Origin: Lineus longissimus | Lineage: Eukaryota; Nemertea; Pilidiophora; Heteronemertea; Lineidae | Direction: 5' to 3' | Length of the DNA stretch: 64,000 bases | NCBI RefSeq assembly: GCF_910592395.1 | Contig: NC_088322.1 | Span: 498,001-562,000 of the forward strand | Shown here: positions 1 through 10,950 of the stretch, in pieces | Position numbering within the stretch: position 1 is the stretch's first letter | Layout of the letters: every line of letters begins with the position of its first letter | Notes under the pieces: model-generated | What the model was told of the DNA's origin: nothing | Database searches by the model: none | The model's input: the letters and a program-made list of their open reading frames with translations, nothing else | Translations under genes and position numbers: made by a program

Positions 1-1195
1 TGGTGCCAGACGATAAGAAGACGGACATATCGGGTAGCTGGTCCCAACTCTTTGTGGCACATTGATGGCAATCACAAATTGATAAGGTTCGTATAATACA
101 TGTATTCCAGAATGACTCTCAGGCTGTGCAGTAATAAAGAACTATTAATTGTAGAAAGAGAAAGTTTTATCTGTGTTTTTTGGGGTACTGGTATTCGGTA
201 TCTAACAGTAAGTTGCCATAAGAACACCAAAAATTGGCACTTTGACAGGTAGTTCCATTCATTTCATTTGTTGTTGTTTGAGTTTTTTTGAAATCGTAGA
301 TCAACTCATAATGAACCATGAAAGTGACTGTTTATACGTGATTGGTTTAGGATTCTATCTCATTCTATCTGCATTCTTTATACATAGTTTTCTTTCTTAC
401 AGATGGGGCTTTGTAATTCACGGTGGGATTGATGGCTATAGCAGACTTATGGTGTTCCTGACCGTCGCTACTAATAACAGGGCCACCACAGTTCTTGATT
501 CCTTTATGTTGGCAACCACCACTCATGGCATACCTTCACGTGTAAGAGCAGACCGGGGTGGTGAAAATAACGAAGTCGAACGTTACATGTTGGAAACACG
601 AGGAAGGGACCGTGGAAGTTTAATTCGTGGGCGGTCGGTCCACAACCAAAGGATCGAGAGATTTTGGAGGGACCTTTTCCATGGTGCTACCCATCGCTTT
701 TACGATTTGTTTTATTTCATGGAGGATCAAGGAATTCTTGATGTTAATGATAATACCCAAAGATGGGCCTTGCAGTATGTGTTCCTGCCACGGATAAGAC
801 AACGTGTCGCCGAGTATGAGAATGTCTGGAATAATCACAGGCTGTCAACAGAGCGGGGGAGTACCCCTCTTCAGCTTTATGTTGAAGGAGTTTTACGGTC
901 TTATGGGGGTTCCCTTGATCACATCAATGAACTTTTTTGTGACCCCGGGAATGGTGATAGTGTTGAACGGAATGATGTTGCTTCCTATGGGATTGACTGG
1001 GAGGGTCCAAGACCAAATGATACCGACGGTAATACTGTCAGTGTTTCAGACATTCATAGGCCTGTGTCTGATGAACTTTTTATTCAGTTGCAACAGTCTG
1101 TTTCACCTTTAGGCCCCTCTGCTGATGGCCATGGTATGGATTTGTATTTAAATGTCTTGGACTTCATACAGGAACACACTGAAGTGATGTTTTAA
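1..1195 (+). CDS. Integrase-core (DDE) protein, 3' part, two exons
   Basis: The gene enters from outside the window. The first exon visible is 1-86 and the second is 403-1195. The intron 87-402 has a GT donor and a TTCTTACAG acceptor, and joining in phase 2 restores one reading frame. Exon 1 ends with WHIDGNHKLIR, supplying the first catalytic Asp. Exon 2 continues with GGIDGYSR, then RADRGGEN (second Asp) and HNQRIERFWRDLF (catalytic Glu), and ends at a TAA. This is the rve-like integrase-core family seen as many copies in fish, cnidarian and invertebrate genomes, probably derived from an integrase-type transposon. The family normally has a longer N-terminal part, which would lie to the left. 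The visible part has no stop or frameshift. The first 54 codons open in the exon 2 frame before 403 are intron. Confidence 0.72.
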
Positions 1196-2446
1196 AAATC
1201 GGTTGGACTGTCCTGATTGCTTTTCATTATCTTGATTTGTCTCCAAAAAAAGAGTCATGTTCCCTGGAAAAATGTCGCGATACATGTACACTGTTATATT
1301 TGTTGTCAATCTTGCATGTCTGGGGCCTGGTTCAGGCGGTTGCTCAAGAAACTGCTAACTGCTAACAACCAAGCCACCGTTGATTTGCAGTCAGCAGGGG
1401 ACATGACTTTTTATTGCAACATCCTCCATGTTTGTGATTGATACATGTAATTGCTCAAAAATGCCTACATTGATACATTTTTATGATAATATTTATGGGC
1501 TACACATGTGGTTTAGCTCACTTTATGAGCGAGAATTTAAAGTACTATGGAATCCATAAAGTGTCTTCACAAAAATCCGTCTTAAATACACATTTTGCTG
1601 AAACTAAATTGTCCCACGCAGTAAAACATGTGCGTTTTAGTGTAAACAATGCACATAATTCGACCATTTTTAGCTTATCTCTTTCAAAGGTGGGCTTTTG
1701 CTCTAGTGTGGCATCCGTAGCTTGTCGTTGTCGTCCGTTAGCAGGGCACATTTCGTAACTGTTAGAGCAATTGAGTTGAAACTTGGTACTCATACATGTT
1801 TAGTGATATACCCTTTTGTAATGAGACCAAGTTTCGGTCTGGTGCAATTCATGTAAAACTAAAATGAAAATATGCAATATCTCCCTTAATACTGGTCGGA
1901 AAATTTTGAGAGAAAAAATATGGTATGTACTTATAGCAAAGGTATCATACATGTATGTCCTCTGGGTTTTTGATTTGACCTACTTTCATGAGATTATGTA
2001 GATTGATCTATGTTCTCGTAACAATACCCCCAGTTTTCAGTGTTATCCGATGAGAAGTAGTAGTGGGGCCGCCATCTTGAAAATTCAACGAAACCATAGT
2101 GCTCTTAAAATTGTTGAACAGATGTCAACCAATTTCCCTGTGACTTGTACATCTACAGCAAATGACTGCATTAGCATTACCGAGGTGAACACATTGACCC
2201 TGGACCATTGATCTTGACCGTGACAGAAAACTGTAGATGACACGCATGACATCAGTAGCAGTTAGCATGTCACAGCCATTTTTTTGACAGGAAATGCTGC
2301 GATCCTATCAAAAGTCTTTGAAATTTCTCACATTTCAAAAAGATATCTTTATCAGCAGTAAATGCATTGATTTTGAGACTGCTTGATTCTGTGTCTTGTT
2401 ACAGTAGGTACTATGTACACTACCTTATCGTGACGAAATTATAAAG
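1196..2446. other. No gene; relic of the dispersed HINE-type repeat
   Basis: No convincing coding sequence. About 1680-1860 matches, in reverse orientation and diverged, the end of the satellite-bearing repeat at 19600-19740: 'gtaactgttagagcaattga' here against 'agttacgaaacgtgcc' and its neighbours there, plus a shared stretch about a rejected or accepted match to the query 'accaagtttc'. It is read as an old fragment of that family. The rest is AT-rich unique-looking sequence. Confidence 0.4.
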
Positions 2447-2758
2447 TTACTTCAATCTCAATCCCTCAATCTGGGGAAAACGATGGGCCACTCTGCCGAT
2501 TTGAGACCGAACTCGCTCGAGCTGCCTCACTGCTCCGACAAGATTCCCGGCAGCATCGTGTTCAAGTTGCCGCCTCACGTCTGACACACTTGTCATGCAT
2601 ACACGAAGGAAATTATCAAGAGTCAATCTATCTTCTGGTGGTGGAGCAACAACGATCGAGCAATAAAATAAGGCGAGTAAGATATTCAACATCATGATTA
2701 ACAGCAACACAGTATTCAAATGCCTACGGTCAGTGCACAATTTTAGAGTTCCGGTCAT
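2447..2758 (-). CDS. Small hypothetical protein: membrane segment plus helical tail
   Basis: A 103-codon open frame from ATG. After a short charged start (about residues 1-15) there is a strongly hydrophobic run of about 20 residues (residues 16-40, LLLIMMLNILLALFYCSIVV), then a Pro-rich linker, then a helical, Arg/Gln/Leu-rich tail with heptad-like spacing (VRRQLEHDAAGNLVGAVRQL). That would make a single-pass membrane protein with a short coiled coil. I do not recognise a family. It may be one exon of a larger gene, or chance. It lies just left of the repeat array and shares no sequence with it. Confidence 0.25.
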   Translation of the reverse strand: MTGTLKLCTDRRHLNTVLLLIMMLNILLALFYCSIVVAPPPEDRLTLDNFLRVCMTSVSDVRRQLEHDAAGNLVGAVRQLERVRSQIGRVAHRFPQIEGLRLK

Positions 2759-3075
2759 GCGCAGGAGGGCGCAGATGTCAACGCGGTTTTCATTGGCTGA
2801 TGGAAAACTGGGCTACGGAGATTCCCGAGTATTTAGGTATAACTGGATGTAGGGCTATTTTTAGTTATACCCAAATTAATTAGAGTTTAACTCAAAATAA
2901 TTATAGTTTAACTTATATTGTTCTATTATGACCACTTCGGACCGCCATACTGTAGTGCTATGCAAGTAATTGTGACGCGCGAAGATACACAAAAAGACAC
3001 TTTTTGTACATTGATATGGGTTTGAAAAGGGTGCAATGCATAGACTTTGTTGTTGTTAGTTTATTATCATTTCAG

Positions 3076-3178
3076 GAAACTGATGAAGGCACGAGGAGAT
3101 GACCGACTCTGGAAGCTGAAAACGTATCATTCTAGTAAACAACGCGATGGTACAAGTTGTGGAGTTTTCGTTCTAATG
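3076..3178 (+). pseudogene. Ulp1/SENP-like protease, exon 3 only (copy 1)
   Basis: An isolated exon bounded by TTTCAG and GTACGT splice signals. It encodes the C-terminal catalytic part of a C48-type cysteine protease, with the motif QRDGTSCGVFVLM: Gln of the oxyanion hole, then Asp-Gly and the nucleophile Cys-Gly. The exon is in phase with exon 2 of other copies (two bases 'gc' plus 'g'). No exons 1-2 lie upstream in this copy, so it cannot make a protease alone. This copy keeps Trp in LWKLK, where other copies have Ser. Confidence 0.6.
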
Positions 3179-3629
3179 GTACGTATATGTACTAGCTAGT
3201 GAACAAAAATAACATTTTCAGAACTTGAGTTAACCCTTTAAGCCCTGAATACTTTTCGGTAAATTGCCCCCTTCCCTCGAAAAATATTGAAAAATTATTT
3301 TAAAATACTTTTCGTATATTTAGAGGTCTGGGCCCATATTCATAAAAATTCCTAAGATAAGTCACCTAAACTCTATGTGTCATACTTTAATAGTCATGAT
3401 ACTTATGTTGGAATTCATAAACCGTCCTTAGTGTCATACATTGTTAAGTATGATACCTATATTTAGGCATCATGCTTAAACGTTTTTCCGAGACATTCCC
3501 AGGGTTGGTGATCGCATTTCATAGATTATGTTGCTCATTTTTGTGGTTTGGGAAGGTATTGGGGCGGTCTAAATTGCATGGGAAGGCCTCGGATGGTATG
3601 CACATTCTTCATAGTCCTATCTATTCAGC

Positions 3630-4680
3630 ATGGACAAGGCTAAGCGCAAGCCAAATTTTTCGGAAGGTGAAAAATATCGACTTTGCGAGGAATATGAGAA
3701 TGTATTTAATGTAGTGACGGGAAAGTTCAGTGCCAATATTTCAAATAAGAAGAAACATGATGCGTGGCAGAATATCACCTCCGCCATGAATAGGCGAAAT
3801 CCGTCGGTTACGAGGTCCGATGCTGACTATCTCAAGAAATGGCAGAATTTGTGTTCAAATGCAAAGGATGAATACAGGAAATATCGTAAAGAGCTAGCTA
3901 AAACAGGTGAGAGCAAAATAACTTTCAAGTTTAACATTTAATACAACAAAAAATAATTTTAACAACAGTTTTTTTATCATGCTGTATTCAATTATTTGCA
4001 TTTATCCTTTAGGAGGAGGACCGGCACCAGTTGAACCGTCACTGATTTCGCAGAAAGTGTTGGCAATTTTGGGTGAAGATGACCCAACACTCACAGGGAT
4101 AGAAGGTGGCATTGAAAACACCCCGGCTGTTGTCTCAAATACTCCCACTACAAGTACATCTACGGCAAGTGGAAGTAGTAGTTCAAGGCAAGTACATGTA
4201 CTGCAATCAGTCCAAATACTGGCTGCAATCAATCCTGATTCAAAGAAATAGTCAATTTACATTTACGTGTACATTTACCTGTACGGTAATCGCAACCATT
4301 GTTTATTTTACAGTATGGATTCCATTCGTGAACAGCAATCGCAAGCATGCAGTCAACTTCTTACAACGAGAAGGAGTCTTACACCGTCTGCAATTCCGGA
4401 TCCTTGTCCCCCTTTGCCAGACGTGGAATCAGCTACGAAGAAACAAAAAGCCAGTGTCAATGAAGAAGCTACAGCCCGAGCAGCCAGCCACGCAGAGCTT
4501 TTGGATCTCGAGAAGACGAGGTCCACATTAGAAATCGAAAAGCTTAAATTGGAGAAAACTAAACTTGTTTTAGAAATTGAAGTGTTGCAACTTAAGAAGA
4601 GAAAGCTTGAACGAGATGAAGTTGGCAATTATGATATGAGCAATAACCGACCATACGATTACTCTCTAACCAATCTTTGA
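3630..4680 (+). CDS. Harbinger Myb/SANT-like DNA-binding protein, three exons
   Basis: Exons 3630-3906, 4013-4187 and 4314-4680 give 272 codons. Intron 1 is GT-AG with phase 1. Intron 2 needs a GC donor (AAG|GCAAGT, the strong GC-AG consensus), because only that choice joins in phase 2 to the acceptor TTTTACAG and keeps MDSIREQQ in frame; the GT four bases on would hit a stop. Residues 8-90 form a trihelical Myb/SANT-like domain (W at AWQNI, W at KKWQNL). The middle is Ser/Thr-rich, and the C-terminus (LEIEKLKLEKTKLVLEIEVL) is a coiled coil. In this superfamily the Myb-like partner binds the nuclease, carries it into the nucleus and recognises the ends. AATAAA-like signals follow near 4697. 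Confidence 0.8.
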
Positions 4681-4745
4681 TGTGTAACTTTTGTGAAAAT
4701 AAAAACAAAATGTATATCTTGACTAAACTAAACTCACCTTGATCA

Positions 4746-5792
4746 TTAGAAGTGGACATTTACCAATTGATTTCTTCTCCCAACCCCGTATGCTCTGTCA
4801 GGTAAGGGAACTACGTTTTCTGGATCAACATCGGGTTGCGGTCGCAGTTCGATTGGTTGTTCGTCAAAATCGGGCAGCCCTCTGTTGATGGCAATATTGT
4901 GTAGAAGTGCACACACGCCAATTATCTCACATGATTTTCTCGGGTTGTATCTCAATTTGCCGTGGAGACAGTGGAATCTTCTTTTCCATTGTCCAATGCC
5001 TCTTTCCACCAAACATCTTGTTCTCTTATGAGCTCTGTTGTAGGCACGTTTTTGGGCAGTGTTAGGATTGAGGAAAGGTGTCATGAGCCATGGTCTCAGT
5101 GGGTACCCACTATCTCCCAAAAGCAATTCGTCTGCTGCTCGTTCCTCAAAAACTCGTGGAAGTGCACTTTCCCTAAGAATCACAGAGTCGTGGGTACTTC
5201 CTGGCCATTTTGCTACTACGTTGATGAATCGACATCTAGCATCCATCACGACTTGGGTATTTATTGAGTAATAGTTCTTCCGGTTGACGTAGCGCCACTC
5301 GTGCTGGCTAGGGCCTTGAATCCAAATGTGTGTGCCGTCGACCAAACCAACAACACAGGGAAAGTTCGCAATTTCATGAAACTCGGCGACAATGTTCGGA
5401 ATATTTGCAATACTTGGAAATTCCACGGCTCTTGGCAACAGAGGAAGCAGTGCATGGGTCACTTGGGAAATCACTCTACACATTGTTGGTTGTGATACGT
5501 GCACTGTATCACCTGTGACCATTTGAAATGACCCGGAAGCATAAAATCGAAGGGCAGCAAGTAGTTTTAGTGAACTTGGTAGAGCATGATTCCTCAACGT
5601 CTGTGGCTCAAGTTCATCACCTACCACATCAATCAGTTCCAAAATGGTTTGCCTATCGAAACGATATCGTTGATAAAGTTGCACATCGTTATAGATGTCC
5701 AACGGATGGACACGGTCCCAAAATACCCTCTCTCGCCGCATAGCACGTTGTCCTTCCAGTTCTTCTAGCGCAGCGATCATAAACACAGCCAT
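4746..5792 (-). CDS. HARBI1-like DDE transposase
   Basis: Intact 348-codon gene, about the normal length for animal Harbinger nucleases. The N-terminal third is a helical DNA-binding region (FDRQTILELIDVV, VSQPTMCRVI as a helix-turn-helix). The DDE_Tnp_4 catalytic core follows, with Asp in GLVDGTHI, Asp in LLGDSGYPL and Glu in CLVERGIGQWKRRF; WPGSTHDSVI is also a family signature. The enzyme would cut at the 16-bp inverted repeats and insert at a 3-bp target. The start chosen is the first ATG; a second lies six codons in. It converges with the Myb-like gene, ends about 66 bp apart. Confidence 0.9.
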   Translation of the reverse strand: MAVFMIAALEELEGQRAMRRERVFWDRVHPLDIYNDVQLYQRYRFDRQTILELIDVVGDELEPQTLRNHALPSSLKLLAALRFYASGSFQMVTGDTVHVSQPTMCRVISQVTHALLPLLPRAVEFPSIANIPNIVAEFHEIANFPCVVGLVDGTHIWIQGPSQHEWRYVNRKNYYSINTQVVMDARCRFINVVAKWPGSTHDSVILRESALPRVFEERAADELLLGDSGYPLRPWLMTPFLNPNTAQKRAYNRAHKRTRCLVERGIGQWKRRFHCLHGKLRYNPRKSCEIIGVCALLHNIAINRGLPDFDEQPIELRPQPDVDPENVVPLPDRAYGVGRRNQLVNVHF

Positions 5793-6854
5793 TCTCCACC
5801 AATGTAGAGTCTAAATTGATTTTTTTATAGCGAACACCCAACCTACTCAAAGTTAAGACAGGTCTGGAGGTGTCTTAAATATAAGTAGGAATTTGAGTAT
5901 CATACTTTGGATAAGTAGGATATTGAATTCCACTTAAGTATGATACTTGAGTTAAGTAGGTAGATAGGTGTCATACTTTGACTTAAGTACGTTTATGAAT
6001 ATGGGCCCTGTATTTTAACATGCAAGGACACATTGGATGGTACTTAAGTTTTACATAGTTAGATCCTAAACAATTGGTTGCCATGGGACCCTCCTCCCCT
6101 CCCGCCCCACCTCCTTGGTATCCCCATGGACCTTGGGATCCGGGCTTGGGATCCTTGAAATGCTGTCAGGCATGCAGGGATTATGTTTCTAAATTCATTG
6201 TAACAATCCCCAACGCCGTAAAAAGCAATTATATATTCATCTATTGCGAGGTTATTTCAACTATCCCGACCCCCCCCCCCTGGGCCCCTGCCCTGACACC
6301 CACCATGCATAATATGTAAGAAATCCCCACGAAAAATGGTCCCAGATGCCTGAAACTAGCACGAATCGATCGTCGGAGACCATGAGCGCCACCCCGTAAT
6401 AGTTCGTTGAACTAAACGGCCAGCGGTCGTCTGCTACACAGCTTGGAGTAAGGGCCGACCCTGACTGGCTCAGGACGTATAAGATGATTTCTTCAATTGA
6501 AGATGTTGGGATTACCGTGCATCCAACGTGCCTCTCTTTGAAATTAGTATTGCACTGGGAATGTTCTAATGAATGTAGGTTGCCCACCGTAATGGAGCTT
6601 GGCGTTTTTTAGTGGCGAATACGTCATATTATCAAAATAATTGGTTTAAATTGTACTAAATAAAGAAGGCATGAATTAAAAAACCCGGCCCGGGAAATAG
6701 ATCTTTCAGAATTAGAGGGAGGGAGGGTCCATATCCATAGGTGCCACCACCCCTTGGAGCATCATCACCAAATCCTCCGCCAAAGCAAAACTAGATGAGT
6801 TTTCCTTGTTGCCTTCGTCCCAGTCAACATCCTTGTTGTTACTACTGAACCCAT

Positions 6855-7150
6855 TCATATTTCAGCCAAAGCCAGGCTTCTTGTCAGAGTTGGAATCGGA
6901 ATGAGCTGAGATCCCTCCTGACCAACTCGGATGTCTCTCTTCTTTGGCAAGGTGACAAGTAATGGTTGACCCTTATCCTGAATGTTCTTTTGATGATTCT
7001 TTGCATAGAAATCCATGTACGACAAGTCTTTGTTGCAAATGTCGATTCTGGATTCTGGCTCCATTCGATATCATCAACCCCGTAGGTTTTGTAATTGTAC
7101 TTGGTAAGGACGATTTCTCCAACAATTTGTTTGATGCAAATTATCTGTTA
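6855..7150 (-). pseudogene. PIWI PAZ-domain fragment, antisense (copy 1)
   Basis: Reading the - strand, about 7130 to 7040 gives [11 protein letters not shown] then [17 protein letters not shown]. This is the beta-strand and YRVDDIDW-type signature typical of the PAZ domain of PIWI-clade Argonautes. After a frame change it continues as [31 protein letters not shown] and GSQLIP, matching the SxxDYY...I.D..QPLLV...LIPELC end of the same domain. The frame shift, a Gly for Arg in this copy and the stop after LALAE make it non-functional. No PIWI (RNase H-like) domain follows. Family assignment is from motif knowledge, not a search. Confidence 0.7.
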
Positions 7151-7242
7151 TTACTCTTTGAGTTCATTCCCTACTAGGTTAGTCTGTGTTCAAGTTCAGC
7201 ATCGGTCTACGGCACAGTGCCTCAGACTTCCCGGTTGACGTA

Positions 7243-7420
7243 CAGTAGAACCTCCCTTAGCGGACACCTGTCTACTAAGGGCACCCTCTCTATTAAGGAC
7301 ACTAGTTTTGGTCCCCAATAGGTCATTTACATTCATTTTGACCTCTCTAATCAGGACACCTCTCTATTAAGGACAGCGCAAGTCAGTCCCGAGGGTGTCC
7401 TTGATAAAGAGGTTCTACTG
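7243..7420. mobile_element. pogo/Tigger-like MITE
   Basis: A 178-bp insert present only in this array copy; the others read 'gttgacgtataagatg' without it. The dinucleotide TA is duplicated at 7241-7242 and 7421-7422. The ends are cagtagaacctc and gaggttctactg, perfect inverted repeats of the CAGTxGAACCTC type seen in pogo-group elements. The interior repeats 'ctctctattaaggaca' and has no coding capacity. Confidence 0.85.
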
Positions 7421-7445
7421 TATAAGATGATTTCTTCAATTAAAG

Positions 7446-8689
7446 ATGTTATTCGTTTGCTCCATACTGCTGAAGGCCTTTCAAGTCAATACGATTCAGT
7501 TGTCTTCGTTAGTAGAGATGGTAAGAGAACTCCCTTCACATGTCAACATTGGAGGGGGACAGTTACGCACTGTCGCAGAAGTCCGAGGCATATGTCAAGG
7601 AGCTGATGGTCGGAAGTTAAATGTTGGCGCGAATACCATTCGCGAGGCGGATTTGGTTTCTCTGGAGCCAGATGGTTTATTGACTGACGAGATAATGAAT
7701 GGATTCCTTTGGATTCTGATGAGGGAGTGCAATGTGAAGACATCCAGGACTGTAAATATGCTACCTCCCTGTCTGGCTGCGAGGTGGGAAAAGGGAAACA
7801 TGACCTGGCTATTGAGAAAGGTGAGTTAATTTTATCTAGTGGCATTTTATTGTCTGCACATTCCTTGAAAATAGTCTTTAGCTTGCTTGCTTGCTTTAGA
7901 GCAGCTCCAGACAGTGGTCAAATCAGCGCTATACAGATCATGTGTAGCTAGCTGCTGAGCCATTTTAGCTGAAGAGAAAGGAAATGGCTCCAGAGCGGTG
8001 GGGGTCTACTGCTCATTTCTGTATACAGCTCTAGAGGTTATGGACAATCCAAAATTGAGCTGGAAACAACAAGCATGCCAGTTTTGATTATATTATCAAA
8101 ATAGATTCATGAAATATTGCATTCTGAAGGGTCAGAATAATATAGCACATGATTGATTTTATCCCTGCTACAAGATTATCATCATCTTTTTGCAGTTTCG
8201 CCTTGAAGAGTTCACTTGGATTTTGTTGCCGATCTGCACTAACTCTCATTGGTTATTGATGGTGGTTAATCTGTCTGAAAGTACCATTGGATTTGTCAAT
8301 TCAACTGACTGGCCAGAAGAACGTGTCGCCATATATCGTCAGAGTTGGGCGTAAGTATCCTGTGAACTACATGTAGGTTTGTCCATGTTTGTACTGTACG
8401 GCCTCTACTTAGGCTGGTGTCCATGCTTCAATCTGGGCACTTAACTGTGACATGTATGGTCTGTAGTGTTATGCAAGTAATTGTGACGCGCGAAGATACA
8501 CAGAAAGACACTTTTTGTACATTGATATGGGTTTGAAAAGGGTGCAATGCAAAGACTTTGTTGTTGTAAGTTTATTATCATTTCAGGAAACTGATGAAGG
8601 CACGAGGAGATGACTGACTCTCGAAGCTGAAAACGTATCATTCTAGTAAACAACGCGATGGTACAAGTTGTGGACTTTTCGTTCTAATG
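7446..8689 (+). pseudogene. Ulp1/SENP-like cysteine protease, three exons (copy 1/2)
   Basis: Most complete copy. Exon 1 about 7446-7820 holds LEPDGLLTDEIMNGFLWIL, the usual opening of the C48 fold (substrate channel). Exon 2 8196-8350 holds WILLPICTNSHWLLMVVNL with the catalytic His. Exon 3 8587-8689 holds QRDGTSCG with Gln and Cys. Donors GTGAGT and GTAAGT and acceptors TTTGCAG and TTTCAG are good, and the phases agree (0, then 2). Two defects: exon 3 has an in-frame TGA (GDD* where copies 1, 3, 5 and 6 have CGA), and the position for the catalytic Asp, 17 residues after His, is Asn (FVNS). Such proteases remove SUMO-like modifiers and also occur inside several DNA transposons. The origin of this one is unclear. 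Confidence 0.6.
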
Positions 8690-9511
8690 GTACGTATATG
8701 TACTAGCTAGTGAACAAAAATAACATTTTCAGAACTTGAGTTAACCCTTTAAGCCCTGAATACTTTTCGGTAAATTGCCCCCTTCCCTCGAAAAATATTG
8801 AAAAATTATTTTAAAATACTTTTCGTATATTTAGAGGTCTGTATTTTAACATGCAAGTACACATTGGATGGTACTTAAGTTTTACATAGTTAGATCCTAA
8901 ACAATTGGTTGCCATAGGACCCTCCTCCCCCTCCCGCCCCACCTCCTTGGTATCCCCATGGACCTTGGGATCCGGGCTTGGGATCCTTGAAATGCTGTCA
9001 GGCATGCAGGGATTATGTTTCTAAATTCATAGTAACAATCCCCAACGCCGTAAAAGCAATTATATATTCATCTATTGCGAGGTAATTTCAACTATTCCGA
9101 CCCCCCCCCCCCGGGCCCCTGCCCTGACACCCACCATGCATAATATGTAAGAAATCCCCACGAAAAATGGTCCCAGATGCATGAAACTAGCACGAATCGA
9201 TCGTCGGAGACCATGAGCGCCACCCCGTAATAGTTCGTTGAACTAAACGGCCAGCGGTCATCTGCTACACAGCTTGGAGTAAGGGCCGACCCTGACTGGC
9301 TCAGGACGTATAAGATGATTTCTTCAATTAAAGATGTTGGGATTACCGTGCATCCAACGTGCCTCTCTTTGAAATTAGTATTGCACTGGGAATGTTCTAA
9401 TGAATGTAGGTTGCCCACCGTAATGGAGCTTGGCGTTTTTCAGTGTCGAATACGTCATATTATCAAAATAAATTGGTACAAATTGTATTAAATAAAGAAG
9501 GCATGAATTAA

Positions 9512-10845
9512 TGAAACGGCCAGGGGCCATTGTGCTCACCGTATACATCTTTTATTAGGCAGGATCATGCTTAGTTTAGAGGAGAATATGGTGAACACAA
9601 TCAGGCATGAAGACTTTTTTTAGATGTGTATTGATGTCAAGTAATAAGACAGGGCAGTATATATAAGTTTATGATCCAACCAATAATTGTCTATGACATC
9701 AACAAGATCAATATCGTGTGATTGCTAAGAGTCCCTGCAATAAAAAATTCATCGAAAAAAAGTCATTAATAAGCGAGATATTGCACGTCCTACTTTTTCA
9801 GTTTTGACCCCCTGGTGGCCAAATCAAGAATCAGATCAGGCCAAAATTCGGTGTCAGAGATTATCTGATGTAGGGGGTTACATGTACCAACTTTCAAGTT
9901 CATAGCTTTAGCAGTTAAGAAACGTGCCATAGTTACACTCGAACGGTCAATTTACGCCATTTGACCTCTGTGACCTAGAAAAGGAGGTCAAATCCAAAAA
10001 TCATAGGAAATGTGATGTATCCTTGCTAGGAGTCCCTGCCATAAAATTTTATCGAAAACAATTCACTCAAATAGGCAAGATATTGCACTTCTTCCTTTTT
10101 CCGTTATGGCCCCCTGGTGGCCGAATAAAGAATCAGATCAGGCCAAAATTCGACATCAGACGTTATCTGATGTAGGGGGTTATATGCACCAAGTTTCAAG
10201 TTCATAGCTTTACTGGTTAAGAAACGTGCCATAGTTTACACTCTAACAGCCAATTTACGCCATATGACTTCTGTGACCTTGAAAAGTAGGTCAAATTGAA
10301 AACCCGTATAATATGTGATGTATTCTTCAAAACAGTACCTACCATAAGAATTTTATCGAAAACAAGTCACTTATAAGCGAGATATCACACTTTTTAGATT
10401 TCCACTTTTGGCCCCCTGGTGGCAAAGTTAGGAATCAGATCGAACCAAAATTCAACGCCAGAGGCTATGTGATATAGGGGGTTATATGTACCAAGTTTCA
10501 AGTTCATAGCTTTAGTGGTTAAGAAACGTGCCATAGTTTACACTCTAATGGCCAATTTACGCCATATGACCTCTGTGACCTTGAAAAGTAGGTCAAATTG
10601 AAAACCCGTATAATATAAAATGTATATTTGCTATGAGTACCTACAACAAAAGTTTTATCGAAAACAAGTCACTTATAAGCGAGATATCACACTTTTTAGA
10701 TTTCCACTTTTGGCCCCCTGGTGGCCAAACAGAGAATCAGATCGGACCGAAAATCAGTGTCAGAGGTCAGCTGACCTAGGGCATTCTGTGTACAAAGTTT
10801 CAAGTTCATAGCCCTAGCAGTTAAGAAACGTGCCACTGTTAGGAT

Positions 10846-10909
<64 letters not shown>

Positions 10910-10950
10910 ACACAGCGCTATCATATAGACTCCCCTGACGGTGAGCCAAA
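9512..10950 (+). mobile_element. HINE/Helitron-like satellite-bearing element A
   Basis: Inserted in array copy 2 between 'gcatgaatta' and 'aaaaacccagcccggg'. The left end has a palindrome-like ggccaggggcc followed by GTGCTCACCG; the right end has CGGTGAGCC followed by an A-run, so GCTCACC/GGTGAGC is a subterminal inverted repeat. Inside are about four tandem core repeats of about 300 bp (landmark gaaacgtgcca at 9919, 10221, 10523, 10825), each with 'cccctggtggc' and 'tgacctctgtgacctt'. A microsatellite precedes the right end. This plan (leader, core repeats, microsatellite, terminal hairpin) resembles pearl/HINE non-autonomous Helitron-type families known from molluscs and echinoderms. No coding sequence. 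Confidence 0.65.
10846..10908. repeat. (ACG)n microsatellite inside element A
   Basis: About 21 perfect ACG triplets directly after the last core repeat. This is the position where HINE/pearl-type elements carry a variable microsatellite. The long valine-only or arginine-only reading frames across it are artefacts. Confidence 0.95.

Larger units (their letters stand above)
3331..6007. mobile_element. PIF/Harbinger DNA transposon, apparently complete
   Basis: The element interrupts array copy 1, whose intact form reads 'ggtctgtatttt' in other copies. The 3-bp target CTG is duplicated at 3328-3330 and 6008-6010. The outer 16 bases, ggcccatattcataaa, are a perfect terminal inverted repeat, and similarity weakens inward ('cctaagataag' against 'cttaagtcaaa'). 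It carries the two genes expected of the superfamily, converging: a Myb/SANT-like gene on + and a DDE nuclease on -. Both frames look intact, so the copy may be young. Confidence 0.92.

Noticed and set aside
6261-6587. 108-115-codon - strand frames (MGNLHSLEHSQ...) repeated in each array unit (also 9092, 12426, 21197)
   Set aside because: They are preserved only because the units are near-identical; they run into C-rich runs of variable length and show no family motif.
7543-7845. Antisense frames overlapping protease exon 1 in every copy (100 and 68 codons)
   Set aside because: Shadows of the sense exon; the sense strand has the C48 motifs and splice sites.
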